Shown piece by piece: positions 17,188 through 25,222 of a stretch of 64,000 nucleotides of DNA. Below the pieces are notes generated by a model, which was given only the letters and a program-made list of their open reading frames with translations, was not told where the DNA came from and did no database searches. The translations under genes and the position numbers were made by a program. How positions within the stretch are numbered: the stretch's first letter is position 1; each line of letters opens with the position of its first letter. The stretch is from positions 2,790,001 to 2,854,000 of the forward strand of contig OY782882.1 of assembly GCA_963678485.1 (NCBI GenBank), read 5' to 3'. This stretch comes from CALGYY01 sp963678485. GTDB lineage: Bacteria; Bacteroidota; Bacteroidia; Bacteroidales; CAIWKO01.

Positions 17188-18150
17188 ATGAAAGTCCGGG
17201 ATATATTAAAACTCCTGATTTCCCTCATTATAATCTCCGGTATAATTTACTATTTATATTCACAGGGTTACTTTGCTACATTCAATCAGATGCAAGTGCA
17301 GGACTGGGCTATATTGGCAGGACTCACATTAATCTTGTATCTGCTTTCGGGATTGCAGATGGCTTTTATGGTCCAGTTCACAACCAAGCGAAAAATCAGC
17401 ATATCCGATTTGTTGTTCATGCCGATGTCGATGGGTTTGTTTTCGTATTTTATTCCAACCAATGGTGGTTTTTTTTATGCGGTATATTTTTTACGAAAGA
17501 AATATGAAGTTGCTTCGGCTGAGGGTTTTTCAATAGGAGTTGTTTCGATTTATATTTCTTTTATTATTGCTGGAATTGCCCTATTGGCGGCAAGCCTGGC
17601 ATTAGGCATCATTAAGGTCTATCTGATCATTATTGCAGTGCTGATGATACTAAGTCCATGGCTAATTTATCTGGGAAATATGCTGATTCAAAAAATCCCA
17701 ATGAAAAGCGAGTCGCTGGCCGGTCGCACTAAGAATTATTTAAATCGTGTCATTAGTCAATCGAATGCTATGATGCTTCATCCTCGTGTAGTTTGGGTGA
17801 ATCTGCTAATAACTGTTGCCACACTGCTTGTTTTCTTTTTTCTATACTATTACCTGAATACTGCGTTAAATCTCAAAATGACGCTGTTGTCCATCATTGC
17901 ACTTATCGCGATGATGCGCATTTCTGGGCTTATTCGTGTACTCCCCGGTAATCTTGGATTGGAGGAATTATTTACTGCCGGTATTTTTGGGATGATTGGG
18001 CAGGACCCAAGTATTGGACTGGTATTTTCAGTTTCCTTGCGTCTCTGTGCGTTTATTATAATGATTCCCGGAGGAGTACTCCATACCACCTTCAATTCGC
18101 AGTATTTCAGTTTTAAGGATCTTAAAGCGCTTTCGCGCAAAGCGAAATAG
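17188..18150 (+). CDS. Lysylphosphatidylglycerol synthase/flippase-like membrane protein
   Basis: A 320-aa polytopic inner-membrane protein of the AglD/MprF-N-terminal (UPF0104) type. About eight hydrophobic segments can be traced, from 'LLISLIIISGIIYYLYSQGYF' (10-30) to 'LRLCAFIIMIPGGVL' (about 291-305). Family-like features are 'FIPTNGGFFYAVYFLRKKYEV' (90-110) and the late 'RISGLIRVLPGNLGLEELF' (about 245-263). It lacks the soluble aminoacyl-transfer domain of MprF. In related systems this membrane domain moves or binds lipids or lipid-linked sugars. The upstream glycosyltransferases support a role in lipid-linked glycan handling, but that is inference. It is the last gene before a 594-bp gap. 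Confidence 0.8.
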   Translation: MKVRDILKLLISLIIISGIIYYLYSQGYFATFNQMQVQDWAILAGLTLILYLLSGLQMAFMVQFTTKRKISISDLLFMPMSMGLFSYFIPTNGGFFYAVYFLRKKYEVASAEGFSIGVVSIYISFIIAGIALLAASLALGIIKVYLIIIAVLMILSPWLIYLGNMLIQKIPMKSESLAGRTKNYLNRVISQSNAMMLHPRVVWVNLLITVATLLVFFFLYYYLNTALNLKMTLLSIIALIAMMRISGLIRVLPGNLGLEELFTAGIFGMIGQDPSIGLVFSVSLRLCAFIIMIPGGVLHTTFNSQYFSFKDLKALSRKAK

Positions 18151-18744
18151 ACTCCAGAGGAAACTTTCTTTTATTATCAAGGTAGGTGGTGTTTTAAAAG
18201 CCTCCAATGTTCAATGTCCCTAATTGAAATTGAGGGTATTTCTATGTCGCTGTTTCCTGCAAGAAATTCGCTGAAACCGAATTGAAAAGTCTTTTTTGAT
18301 CGGGCAATTCCAAGCCCAATCACTAGCGGAATTTCAACAAAAAGTAGCTAAACGAAATTGCGGTAGTTGCACTTTTTTTTATGATTATTTTGGGCGAAAG
18401 AAGAAAAGATCTTAGAAGCAATTAAAACTTAATGAAAAGTTAACGCTAAGTAAAACACCGAATCAAAATTATGTGTTATTCTTAAGGATATTTGTATCCT
18501 CGGAAAGCAAAAAATGATTCTATATGATAAAAAGACAGATATAAAGCTTAAAAATTGAGTTGATTGTTCGGTAGTTCATTGCTGTTAAGAATATGAAAAC
18601 AATACAAAAAGATATCAAAACATTAACCTATTGAAAAAATATCATTAACTTTATATTAATAAATATCATTTGAACAAAAAAACTTTTTAGATTTGGTCTC
18701 GCATAAAATTCTGACGATTTCACCACCTAAATAAAACACATCCT
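18151..18744. other. Long AT-rich intergenic region upstream of the hdr-mvh operon
   Basis: 594 bp with no open frame of note. It becomes strongly AT-rich after 18360. A perfect -7 box lies at 18688-18695. Nothing else was recognised: no riboswitch, RNA gene or clear inverted operator repeat. The length leaves room for regulator binding ahead of the hydrogenase operon. Confidence 0.6.
18688..18695 (+). promoter_or_regulatory. -7 box TAGATTTG, promoter of the hdr-mvh operon
   Basis: A perfect TAnnTTTG box 49 nt before the hdrC ATG, with a TTG at 18670-18672 (15 bp spacer, slightly short). It would give a leader of about 45 nt. Confidence 0.55.
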
Positions 18745-19335
18745 ATGAGTTTAGCAGGCAACGACAAAAAGCTGGGTTTGCAGATCAAAAGAGAAGCGGA
18801 TCTTGACAAAAGCTTTGGGAAGCGAATAGCGAAGTTGGCGCATGGAGAAAAGATCTATGGATGCATCCAGTGCGGCAATTGTAGTTCAAGCTGTCCATTA
18901 AGCCCATATATGGACTATACTCCTCGCAAAATCATAGCCATGGTCAAGGAGGGCTTCAGAGATGAAGTGCTCAGCAATAGGACAGTTTGGTTATGTGCTT
19001 CTTGCTATTCCTGTACGGTGGAATGTCCGAAAGGAATTAAAATTACCGACATCATGTACGCTCTTAAGCGCGAAGCAATTATTAATAAAGTCTATCCTCG
19101 AAAATTTCCCATCCCGGTTTTTTCGAAATCATTTTTCGATGAAGTTAAACGTGGTGGCCGCAGTGGTGAGGCTAGCCTGTTGACTCGCTTTTATCTTCGT
19201 ACGAATATATTCAAGGCAGTGGGTTTCATCAGCCTTGCATTAAAATTATTCAGTACAGGCCGATTGAAGCTTTTCGAAAAGAAAGTCAGAGACAAGAAGA
19301 ATTTTGACAAAATGTTTGATTGTTGTTCAAATTAG
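18745..19335 (+). CDS. hdrC: Heterodisulfide reductase subunit C-like iron-sulfur protein
   Basis: A 196-aa soluble protein with two complete four-Cys [4Fe-4S] motifs: Cys40, 43, 46 and 50 ('CIQCGNCSSSCP') and Cys84, 87, 90 and 94 ('CASCYSCTVECP'). The remainder is helical and basic, matching methanogen HdrC in size and layout. HdrC wires electrons from HdrA to the catalytic HdrB. It has no membrane segment, so it is the cytosolic HdrABC type rather than the membrane-bound HdrDE type. It is the first gene of a six-gene operon: hdrC, hdrB, hdrA, mvhD, mvhG, mvhA. Confidence 0.9.
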   Translation: MSLAGNDKKLGLQIKREADLDKSFGKRIAKLAHGEKIYGCIQCGNCSSSCPLSPYMDYTPRKIIAMVKEGFRDEVLSNRTVWLCASCYSCTVECPKGIKITDIMYALKREAIINKVYPRKFPIPVFSKSFFDEVKRGGRSGEASLLTRFYLRTNIFKAVGFISLALKLFSTGRLKLFEKKVRDKKNFDKMFDCCSN

Positions 19336-19347
19336 GAGAATGTGCAT

Positions 19348-20217
19348 ATGAAATATCTATATTATCCAGGGTGTTCGTTAAAGTCAAGTGGCAGAAGTTA
19401 TGAAGAATCGTTGCTTGCGGTGTTTAAAACGCTGGGCATTGAGCTTCAGGAAATCGACGATTGGAATTGTTGCGGAGCAACAAATTATATGGCAATCAAC
19501 GAACAAAAGGCTATTTCCATTACTACTCGCAATCTTGCATTGGCCGAAATGCAGGGTGGAAGTGGCGAAATCCATGTGGTAGCGCCATGTAACGCTTGCT
19601 ATATGGGTTTGCTAAAAACACAAAGCTATCTAAACAACGAAGAAGCCCTTCGTAATCAGGTGTTGAAAAATCTCAAGAATGCCGGATTGAAATATGAAGG
19701 TCGTGTTAAAATACGTCATCCACTTGATGTGCTTGTTAAGGATTTAGGTTTGGAAAAACTTAAACTCGCTGTTAAGCGACCATTGAAGGATATTAATGTG
19801 GTTTCTTATTATGGATGTCAGGCAGTGCGACCTATTGCCGCATTTGATGATGCTCGTGATCCGGTCACCATGGATGAGATTGTAATGACATTGGGGGCAA
19901 CCGCAATTGACTGGGGAATGAAGCTAAGGTGTTGTGGCGGAAGTATGACCAGTACCATTCCCGATGTGGGTTTGAGGTTGAATTACCTTCTACTCAAGGA
20001 AGCCAAGGCCAAAATGGCCGATGTGATTGTTACAGCCTGTCCCTTATGCCAGTTCAATCTTGAATGTTTGCAGGGAAAAATCACCAGTAAATATGGCGAG
20101 GATATCAAAGTCCCGGTGTTGTTCTTTACACAACTTATGGGTATGGCGCTCGGTATTGATGAGAAAACACTGGGGATTCACCGAATGTTTGTTAAACCTC
20201 ACTTCGCAACAATTTAA
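19348..20217 (+). CDS. hdrB: Heterodisulfide reductase subunit B-like protein (two CCG domains)
   Basis: A 289-aa protein with two full CCG domains, the sites that hold the noncubane [4Fe-4S] clusters of HdrB. The first has Cys9, CCG (41-43) and CNAC (81-84); the second has Cys157, CCG (195-197) and CPLC (231-234). In methanogens HdrB reduces the CoM-S-S-CoB disulfide. This organism should lack those coenzymes, so the acceptor is an open question. The start is the ATG at 19348, with AGGAG (19334-19338) at 9 nt. The GTG at 19342 would leave only 3 nt to that site. Confidence 0.92.
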   Translation: MKYLYYPGCSLKSSGRSYEESLLAVFKTLGIELQEIDDWNCCGATNYMAINEQKAISITTRNLALAEMQGGSGEIHVVAPCNACYMGLLKTQSYLNNEEALRNQVLKNLKNAGLKYEGRVKIRHPLDVLVKDLGLEKLKLAVKRPLKDINVVSYYGCQAVRPIAAFDDARDPVTMDEIVMTLGATAIDWGMKLRCCGGSMTSTIPDVGLRLNYLLLKEAKAKMADVIVTACPLCQFNLECLQGKITSKYGEDIKVPVLFFTQLMGMALGIDEKTLGIHRMFVKPHFATI

Positions 20218-20231
20218 TCAGGAGGAAAAAC

Positions 20232-22223
20232 ATGTCCAAAGAAAATGAAGCTATCAGAATTGGCGTATATATCTGCCACTGCGGTCATAATATTGCCGGC
20301 ATTGTTGACGTAATGGCTGTATCACAGTATGCATCGGGGTTGCCGAATGTTGTGGTAAGCAAAGAATATAAATATATGTGCTCCGATCCTGGTCAGGAAA
20401 TGATAGCCGCGGATATTGCAGCGCATAAATTGAATAGAATCGTAGTAACATCTTGTTCCCCGCTGTTGCACGAAAAAACTTTTCGCGATGCGCTCGAAAA
20501 GGGCGGATTGAATCCATACTTTATGCAAATGGTTAATATTCGCGAGAACGTTTCCTGGGTTCATGAAAATAAAGAAGATGCCACAATTAAAGCTAAAGAT
20601 TTGGTTCGTGCTGCAGTTCATCGTGTGGCTTACCAAAAGGAATTGATTAAGAAAAAAGTTCCGGTTAACCCAGCAGTACTGATTGTTGGTGGTGGTATTG
20701 CGGGTATTTCAGCAGCTCTTACCCTCGCTGATGCTGGTAAAAAAGTTTATCTGGTGGAGCGAGAGCCCACTATTGGCGGGTACATGGCCGTTTTCGATAA
20801 AACATTTCCAACACTCGACTGTGCTGCCTGTATTCTCACACCCAAAATGTCTTCTGTAAAAAAACATCCGAACATTACCTTATGGTCTTATTCTGAAGTT
20901 AGCGAAGTGACCGGTTTTGTTGGTAATTACAAAGTTAAAGTTACACGCAAACCAAGGTATGTTATCGAGGAGCTTTGCGTAGGATGCCTCGACTGTATTG
21001 ATAAATGTATATTTAAGGAAGGAAAGGTTCCCGATGAATTTAATATGGGCCTTAGCAAACGCAAACCGGTGTATGTGCCGTTCCCTCAGGCTACACCGCT
21101 GGTTGCGGTAATCGACGATAAAACGTGTATTCATTTTAAGACTGGTAAATGTCAGCAAAGCTGCGCCAAAGCTTGCGATCGGAATGCAATCGATTTTAAT
21201 CAGAAACCGGAAATCAAGGAAATTGAAGTTGGAACGGTGATACTCACGACTGGCTTCAAGCCTTTCGATCCGCATAAAGCGCCTAACTATGGTTATGGAC
21301 GATATCCAAATGTTTTTACTTCTCTCGAAGTAGAGCGGATGGTAAATGCATCAGGTCCCACCGAAGGACATGTTGTAACCCGCGATGGCAAAAAGCCGCA
21401 AAGTGTGGGGATTATTCATTGTGTTGGTTCACGCGATGAAAAGACCAACAAATGGTGCTCCCGCGTGTGCTGCATGTATTCCCTCAAACTTGCACATCTG
21501 ATAAAAGAACACACTGGAGCTGAAGTTTATAATTTTTATATTGATATGCGCACACCGGGTAAGGGTTATGAAGAATTTTACGATAAACTCTTGCACGAAG
21601 ATGTGCACTTCATTCGTGGTCGCGTTTCTGAAGTTAGCGATTGGGCAACAACCGAAGAAGAAAAAGGCAAACTCATCATGCGTGCCGAAGATACAATGAT
21701 TGGTATGGTGAGACGTATTCCAGTCGATATGGTAGTACTGGCCGTCGGCCTTGAACCTCGCGAAGATGCACAGGACGTGCGCAAGATGTTCAATATTTCC
21801 TGCTCAACCGAAGGATTTTTTCTTGAGAAACATCCAAAATTAGCTCCGGTCAGCACCTTTACTGACGGTGTATTTATTGCCGGTGCTTGTCAAGGTCCAC
21901 GCGATATTCCGGATAGTGTTGCTCAGGCAGGAGCAGCAGCAGCACAGGCGCTGGCACTCATCGATGCCGGTCATGTGGAACTCGAGCCCAACACAGCCTA
22001 TATCGAAGATGAACATTGCTCGGGCTGCAAATCATGCCTCAATATTTGTCCCTATAAAGCGATTACGTTTGATGAGGTAAAAAAGAAATCAGTCATCAAC
22101 GAGGCACTCTGCAAAGGTTGTGGTACCTGCGTGGCATCTTGCCCTTCAAGTGCAATTAAGCAAAACCTTTTTGAGGATATTGAAGTGCTCAACGAAATAA
22201 AAGGAATGTTTGTCGAATTATAA
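20232..22223 (+). CDS. hdrA: Heterodisulfide reductase subunit A, bifurcating flavoprotein
   Basis: A 663-aa FAD iron-sulfur protein, the same length class as methanogen HdrA (~650-660). The N-terminal module has 'YICHCGHNI' (Cys15, 17) and 'YMCSDPGQ' (Cys50). The FAD fold begins 'VLIVGGGIAGIS' (149-160), followed by 'LDCAACILTPKM' (195-206). An inserted ferredoxin region has Cys249/252/255/259 and Cys299/307/311/315. The C-terminal ferredoxin has Cys596/599/602/606 and Cys627/630/633/637. HdrA splits electron pairs from H2, sending one to ferredoxin and one to HdrCB. Every cofactor site is retained and there is no Sec codon. GGAGG at 20221-20225 precedes the ATG. Confidence 0.95.
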   Translation: MSKENEAIRIGVYICHCGHNIAGIVDVMAVSQYASGLPNVVVSKEYKYMCSDPGQEMIAADIAAHKLNRIVVTSCSPLLHEKTFRDALEKGGLNPYFMQMVNIRENVSWVHENKEDATIKAKDLVRAAVHRVAYQKELIKKKVPVNPAVLIVGGGIAGISAALTLADAGKKVYLVEREPTIGGYMAVFDKTFPTLDCAACILTPKMSSVKKHPNITLWSYSEVSEVTGFVGNYKVKVTRKPRYVIEELCVGCLDCIDKCIFKEGKVPDEFNMGLSKRKPVYVPFPQATPLVAVIDDKTCIHFKTGKCQQSCAKACDRNAIDFNQKPEIKEIEVGTVILTTGFKPFDPHKAPNYGYGRYPNVFTSLEVERMVNASGPTEGHVVTRDGKKPQSVGIIHCVGSRDEKTNKWCSRVCCMYSLKLAHLIKEHTGAEVYNFYIDMRTPGKGYEEFYDKLLHEDVHFIRGRVSEVSDWATTEEEKGKLIMRAEDTMIGMVRRIPVDMVVLAVGLEPREDAQDVRKMFNISCSTEGFFLEKHPKLAPVSTFTDGVFIAGACQGPRDIPDSVAQAGAAAAQALALIDAGHVELEPNTAYIEDEHCSGCKSCLNICPYKAITFDEVKKKSVINEALCKGCGTCVASCPSSAIKQNLFEDIEVLNEIKGMFVEL

Positions 22224-22234
22224 AATTGACACAT

Positions 22235-22702
22235 ATGCAAGATTTAAATATTAGTAATAATACACAGGAGTCTGGCGAATTCAAACCAAGAATTGCAGCA
22301 TTTTTTTGCAATTGGTGTACCTATACCGCGTCAGATTTGGCGGGGGTTTCCCGACTAAAATATCCTGCCTCAATCCGTGTGATTCGCATCATGTGTTCTG
22401 GTCGCCTCGACCCGCAGTTCGTGGTTGAGGCCTATGCCGAAGGCGCTGATGCCGTTCTAATTGGTGGCTGCCATCCCGGCGATTGCCATTACGCTACCGG
22501 GAATTATAAATGTTTACGTCGCTATCATATTCTCCAGAAGTATTTGCAGCAAATGGGTATTGAAGCTGAAAGGCTGCGTTTGGAATGGATTAGTGCCAGT
22601 GAAGGAAAAAAACTCGCTGAGGTGGTGAATGAAATGACCGACACCATAAAAAAACTTGGGCCCAGTAAGATTAAACACGTGATCGAAACATTCGAAAAAT
22701 AG
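22235..22702 (+). CDS. mvhD: MvhD-like hydrogenase iron-sulfur subunit
   Basis: A 155-aa linker subunit carrying a [2Fe-2S] cluster between the hydrogenase small subunit and HdrA. Conserved cysteines: Cys25 and 28 in 'FFCNWCTYTASD', Cys54 in 'IMCSGR', Cys79 and 84 in 'GGCHPGDCHY', and Cys93. These match the MvhD/FlpD family, which docks on HdrA. The start is uncertain. The frame opens with a TTG at 22226, and the ATG at 22235 is preferred, but neither has a Shine-Dalgarno site, unlike most genes of the operon. Its presence between hdrA and the hydrogenase genes shows the two halves are built to work as one complex. Confidence 0.92.
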   Translation: MQDLNISNNTQESGEFKPRIAAFFCNWCTYTASDLAGVSRLKYPASIRVIRIMCSGRLDPQFVVEAYAEGADAVLIGGCHPGDCHYATGNYKCLRRYHILQKYLQQMGIEAERLRLEWISASEGKKLAEVVNEMTDTIKKLGPSKIKHVIETFEK

Positions 22703-22715
22703 GAGAAATTAATAT

Positions 22716-23693
22716 ATGGCAAGCGAAAGTAAACCTAAAATAAAAATGGCTGTGTATTGGGGCGCGGCCTGTGGAGGGTGCTGCGTTTCGGTTCTTGATG
22801 TACACGAAACATTGTTTACCGTTATTGAACACGCCGATCTGGTTTTTTGGCCTATTGCTCTCGATACAAAATATGCCGAAGTTGAAGCCATGGCTGATGG
22901 GTATATCGATTTATGCCTCTTCAACGGAGCCATACGTAACAGCGAAAATGAGCATATGGCGCGTGTACTTAGAAAAAAATCGAAAGTACTCGTTGCTTAT
23001 GGATCATGTGCCCATACTGGTGGTATTCCCGGTTTAGCCAATTTTAGCAATCGCGAAGATCTCTTCCGTCGCGTGTACGATGAATCAGAATCTACTGAAA
23101 ATCCTGACAAGACAAGGCCTCAACATCATTATCAGGCTAAGGAAGGAATCCTTGAGATTCCTGAATTCTATAACGACGTAATGACTCTTGACCAAATAGT
23201 GGATGTTGATTATTACCTTCCAGGATGTCCTCCGCAAACTGAACGTTTAGTGGAAGTGTTTTTGGCAATTGTTACCAACCAGCCACTGCCGCCAAAAGGT
23301 TCTATAGTGGGTGTAACAGGACTTGCACAATGTGAAGAATGTACGCGAAAGAAATCGGATTTGCGCTCAGTAAAAAAAATCAACCGCCCTTGGGAAATTG
23401 ATGATGATGGAGAAAGCTGCTTCATGGATCAGGGAGTTCTTTGTATGGGTCCTGCCACCAATGGCGGTTGTGGTGTGCGCTGTGTCAAAGGAAATGCACC
23501 TTGTCGCGGCTGCTACGGCCCCTTGCCCGGCGTTACAGATATGGGAGCAAAGATAATGTCAACCATTGGAACAATGATCGACATCGAGGATGAAGAAGAA
23601 ATAATAAATGTGGTAGATAAGCTCGAAGATCCTGCCGGAACATTCTATCGCTATAGTTTACCAGCTGCTAAAATCAGGAGGAAAATCAAATGA
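22716..23693 (+). CDS. mvhG: [NiFe]-hydrogenase small subunit, MvhG-like
   Basis: A 325-aa cytosolic small subunit with three [4Fe-4S] clusters. The proximal cluster ligands are Cys19 and Cys22 ('GAACGGCC'), Cys98 ('YGSCAHTGG') and Cys171 ('LPGCPPQ'). The C-terminal part carries eight more cysteines (206, 209, 235, 243, 252, 256, 263, 266) for medial and distal clusters, as in F420-non-reducing hydrogenase MvhG. No Tat signal is present, consistent with group 3 cytosolic enzymes. AGGAG at 22701-22705 lies 10 nt before the ATG. Its last 4 bases overlap the large-subunit start, implying translational coupling. Confidence 0.94.
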   Translation: MASESKPKIKMAVYWGAACGGCCVSVLDVHETLFTVIEHADLVFWPIALDTKYAEVEAMADGYIDLCLFNGAIRNSENEHMARVLRKKSKVLVAYGSCAHTGGIPGLANFSNREDLFRRVYDESESTENPDKTRPQHHYQAKEGILEIPEFYNDVMTLDQIVDVDYYLPGCPPQTERLVEVFLAIVTNQPLPPKGSIVGVTGLAQCEECTRKKSDLRSVKKINRPWEIDDDGESCFMDQGVLCMGPATNGGCGVRCVKGNAPCRGCYGPLPGVTDMGAKIMSTIGTMIDIEDEEEIINVVDKLEDPAGTFYRYSLPAAKIRRKIK

Positions 23694-25153
23694 AACGTTA
23701 CACCATAGATCCAATTACACGACTGGAAGGTCACGGGAAGATTGAAATATTTACCGATGATGAGGGAGAAGTTGAGAATGTATATTTCCAGGTTCCCGAA
23801 CTCAGAGGATTTGAAAAATTTGTAGAAGGACGGCCTATTGAAGAGCTCCCACAGATTGTGACAAAAATTTGCGGAGTCTGTCCCGGTTGTCATCATATGG
23901 CCGCAGGGAAGGCGCTAGATGGCGTTTTTGGTGTTGAACCAACACTTACTGCTAAAAAGATTCGTGAGCTTTTTTATATGGCTCATTTTGTTCATAGTCA
24001 TATCGCGCACTTCTATGCACTGGGTGCACCTGACTTTGTTGCAGGACCCACTGCACCTGCGGCAGAGCGCAATGTGCTGGGTGTAATTGGAAAAGTTGGA
24101 AAAGAGATTGGTACTGAGGTGTTGAAGCAGCGACGCATTGCCCAGGAAATTCAGGCGCTAATTGGTGGACATCAAACGCATGTGGTAATGAATGTTCCCG
24201 GCGGTGTGCGTAAAGGTATCAAGGAAGAGGAACGTATAGATATTCTTGCTAAGGCGAAGGGTTTTGTTGAGTTTGCACAGTTTTCACTGAAACTTTTTGA
24301 TGATATTGTTCTCAAGAATCCCGGCTATGTTGATCTAATCATCAACGGTCCATACTCTCTCAAAATCCACAGTATGGGATTAGTAGATGATCACAACAAA
24401 GTAAATTTCTATGATGGAAAAGTTCGTGTGGTTGATACGCTGGGCAAGGAAATGTACAAATATTCACCTAACGAATACCGCGATTACGTAGCTGAGCGTG
24501 TTGAACCCTGGACATATCTGAAATTCCCATACTTGAAAAAAATTGGTTGGAATGGATTTAACGAAGGTCAGGATTCTGGCGTATATCAGGCAACTCCATT
24601 ATCACGCCTTAATGCTGCAGATGGAATGGCAACGCCACTAGCGCAGGAAGCTTACGAAAAAATGTACTCAGTATTGGGGGGAAAACCTGTACATAATACC
24701 TTAGCGATGCATTGGGCTCGTTTAGTGGAATTGCTGTATGCTGCTGAGCGTGCAGTAGAACTTGCTTCGGATAAAGATATTACTTGTAATGATCTTCGCA
24801 ATAAAATGTATCAGACGCCTAAGGAAGGCGTTGGTATTGTTGAAGCGCAGCGCGGCACGCTTACACATCATTATATGACCGATGAGCGAGGTATGGTGAC
24901 CAAAGCCAACCTTATCGTTGGCACCACCAACAACCACGCGGCAATCAGCATGTCCATTAAGAAGGCCGCAAAAGGAGTGATTAAAAAAGGAGTTACAGTT
25001 GATGCAGGAATTTTAAATTTGGTTGAAATGGCCTTCAGAGCATATGATCCATGTTTCAGTTGCGCAACTCATTCGTTGCCCGGTAAAATGCCGATGATTG
25101 TAAATGTCCGCAACAAGGATGGCGAGATTACTCAAAGTGTAAAAAGAGATTAG
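23690..25153 (+). CDS. mvhA: [NiFe]-hydrogenase large subunit, MvhA-like (group 3c)
   Basis: A 487-aa catalytic subunit that oxidises H2 at a NiFe(CN)2CO centre. It opens 'IDPITRLEGHGKIE'. Nickel ligands are Cys61 and Cys64 ('KICGVCPGCHH') and Cys455 and Cys458 ('DPCFSCATH'). Processing after His461 would remove a 26-aa tail, so a maturation endopeptidase and Hyp proteins must be encoded elsewhere. The usual Arg before the first Cys pair (RxCGxC) is Lys59 here, and an extra Cys67 follows. 'RGTLTHHYMTDE' and 'NLIVGTTNNHAAI' match the Mvh/Frh type. AGGAGG at 23676-23681 is a strong Shine-Dalgarno. The gene ends the operon just before a strong terminator. Confidence 0.95.
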   Translation: MKRYTIDPITRLEGHGKIEIFTDDEGEVENVYFQVPELRGFEKFVEGRPIEELPQIVTKICGVCPGCHHMAAGKALDGVFGVEPTLTAKKIRELFYMAHFVHSHIAHFYALGAPDFVAGPTAPAAERNVLGVIGKVGKEIGTEVLKQRRIAQEIQALIGGHQTHVVMNVPGGVRKGIKEEERIDILAKAKGFVEFAQFSLKLFDDIVLKNPGYVDLIINGPYSLKIHSMGLVDDHNKVNFYDGKVRVVDTLGKEMYKYSPNEYRDYVAERVEPWTYLKFPYLKKIGWNGFNEGQDSGVYQATPLSRLNAADGMATPLAQEAYEKMYSVLGGKPVHNTLAMHWARLVELLYAAERAVELASDKDITCNDLRNKMYQTPKEGVGIVEAQRGTLTHHYMTDERGMVTKANLIVGTTNNHAAISMSIKKAAKGVIKKGVTVDAGILNLVEMAFRAYDPCFSCATHSLPGKMPMIVNVRNKDGEITQSVKRD

Positions 25154-25172
25154 CATTTAAAAATGAATAAGC

Positions 25173-25207
25173 AAAAAAAGGCGACTCATTCAAGTCGCCT
25201 TTTTTTT
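25173..25207. terminator. Bidirectional rho-independent terminator
   Basis: A stem GGCGACT/AGTCGCC with loop CATTCA is extended by seven A:T pairs, with an A tract on one side and a T tract on the other. It can stop transcripts of mvhA (plus) and of the convergent T9SS gene ending at 25223 (minus). Confidence 0.92.
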
Positions 25208-25222
25208 ATTTGATTTTATCAA

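Noticed and set aside
18745..25153. Selenocysteine in the hydrogenase or Hdr subunits
   Set aside because: All cluster and nickel ligands are encoded as Cys, and no in-frame TGA interrupts any of the six genes.
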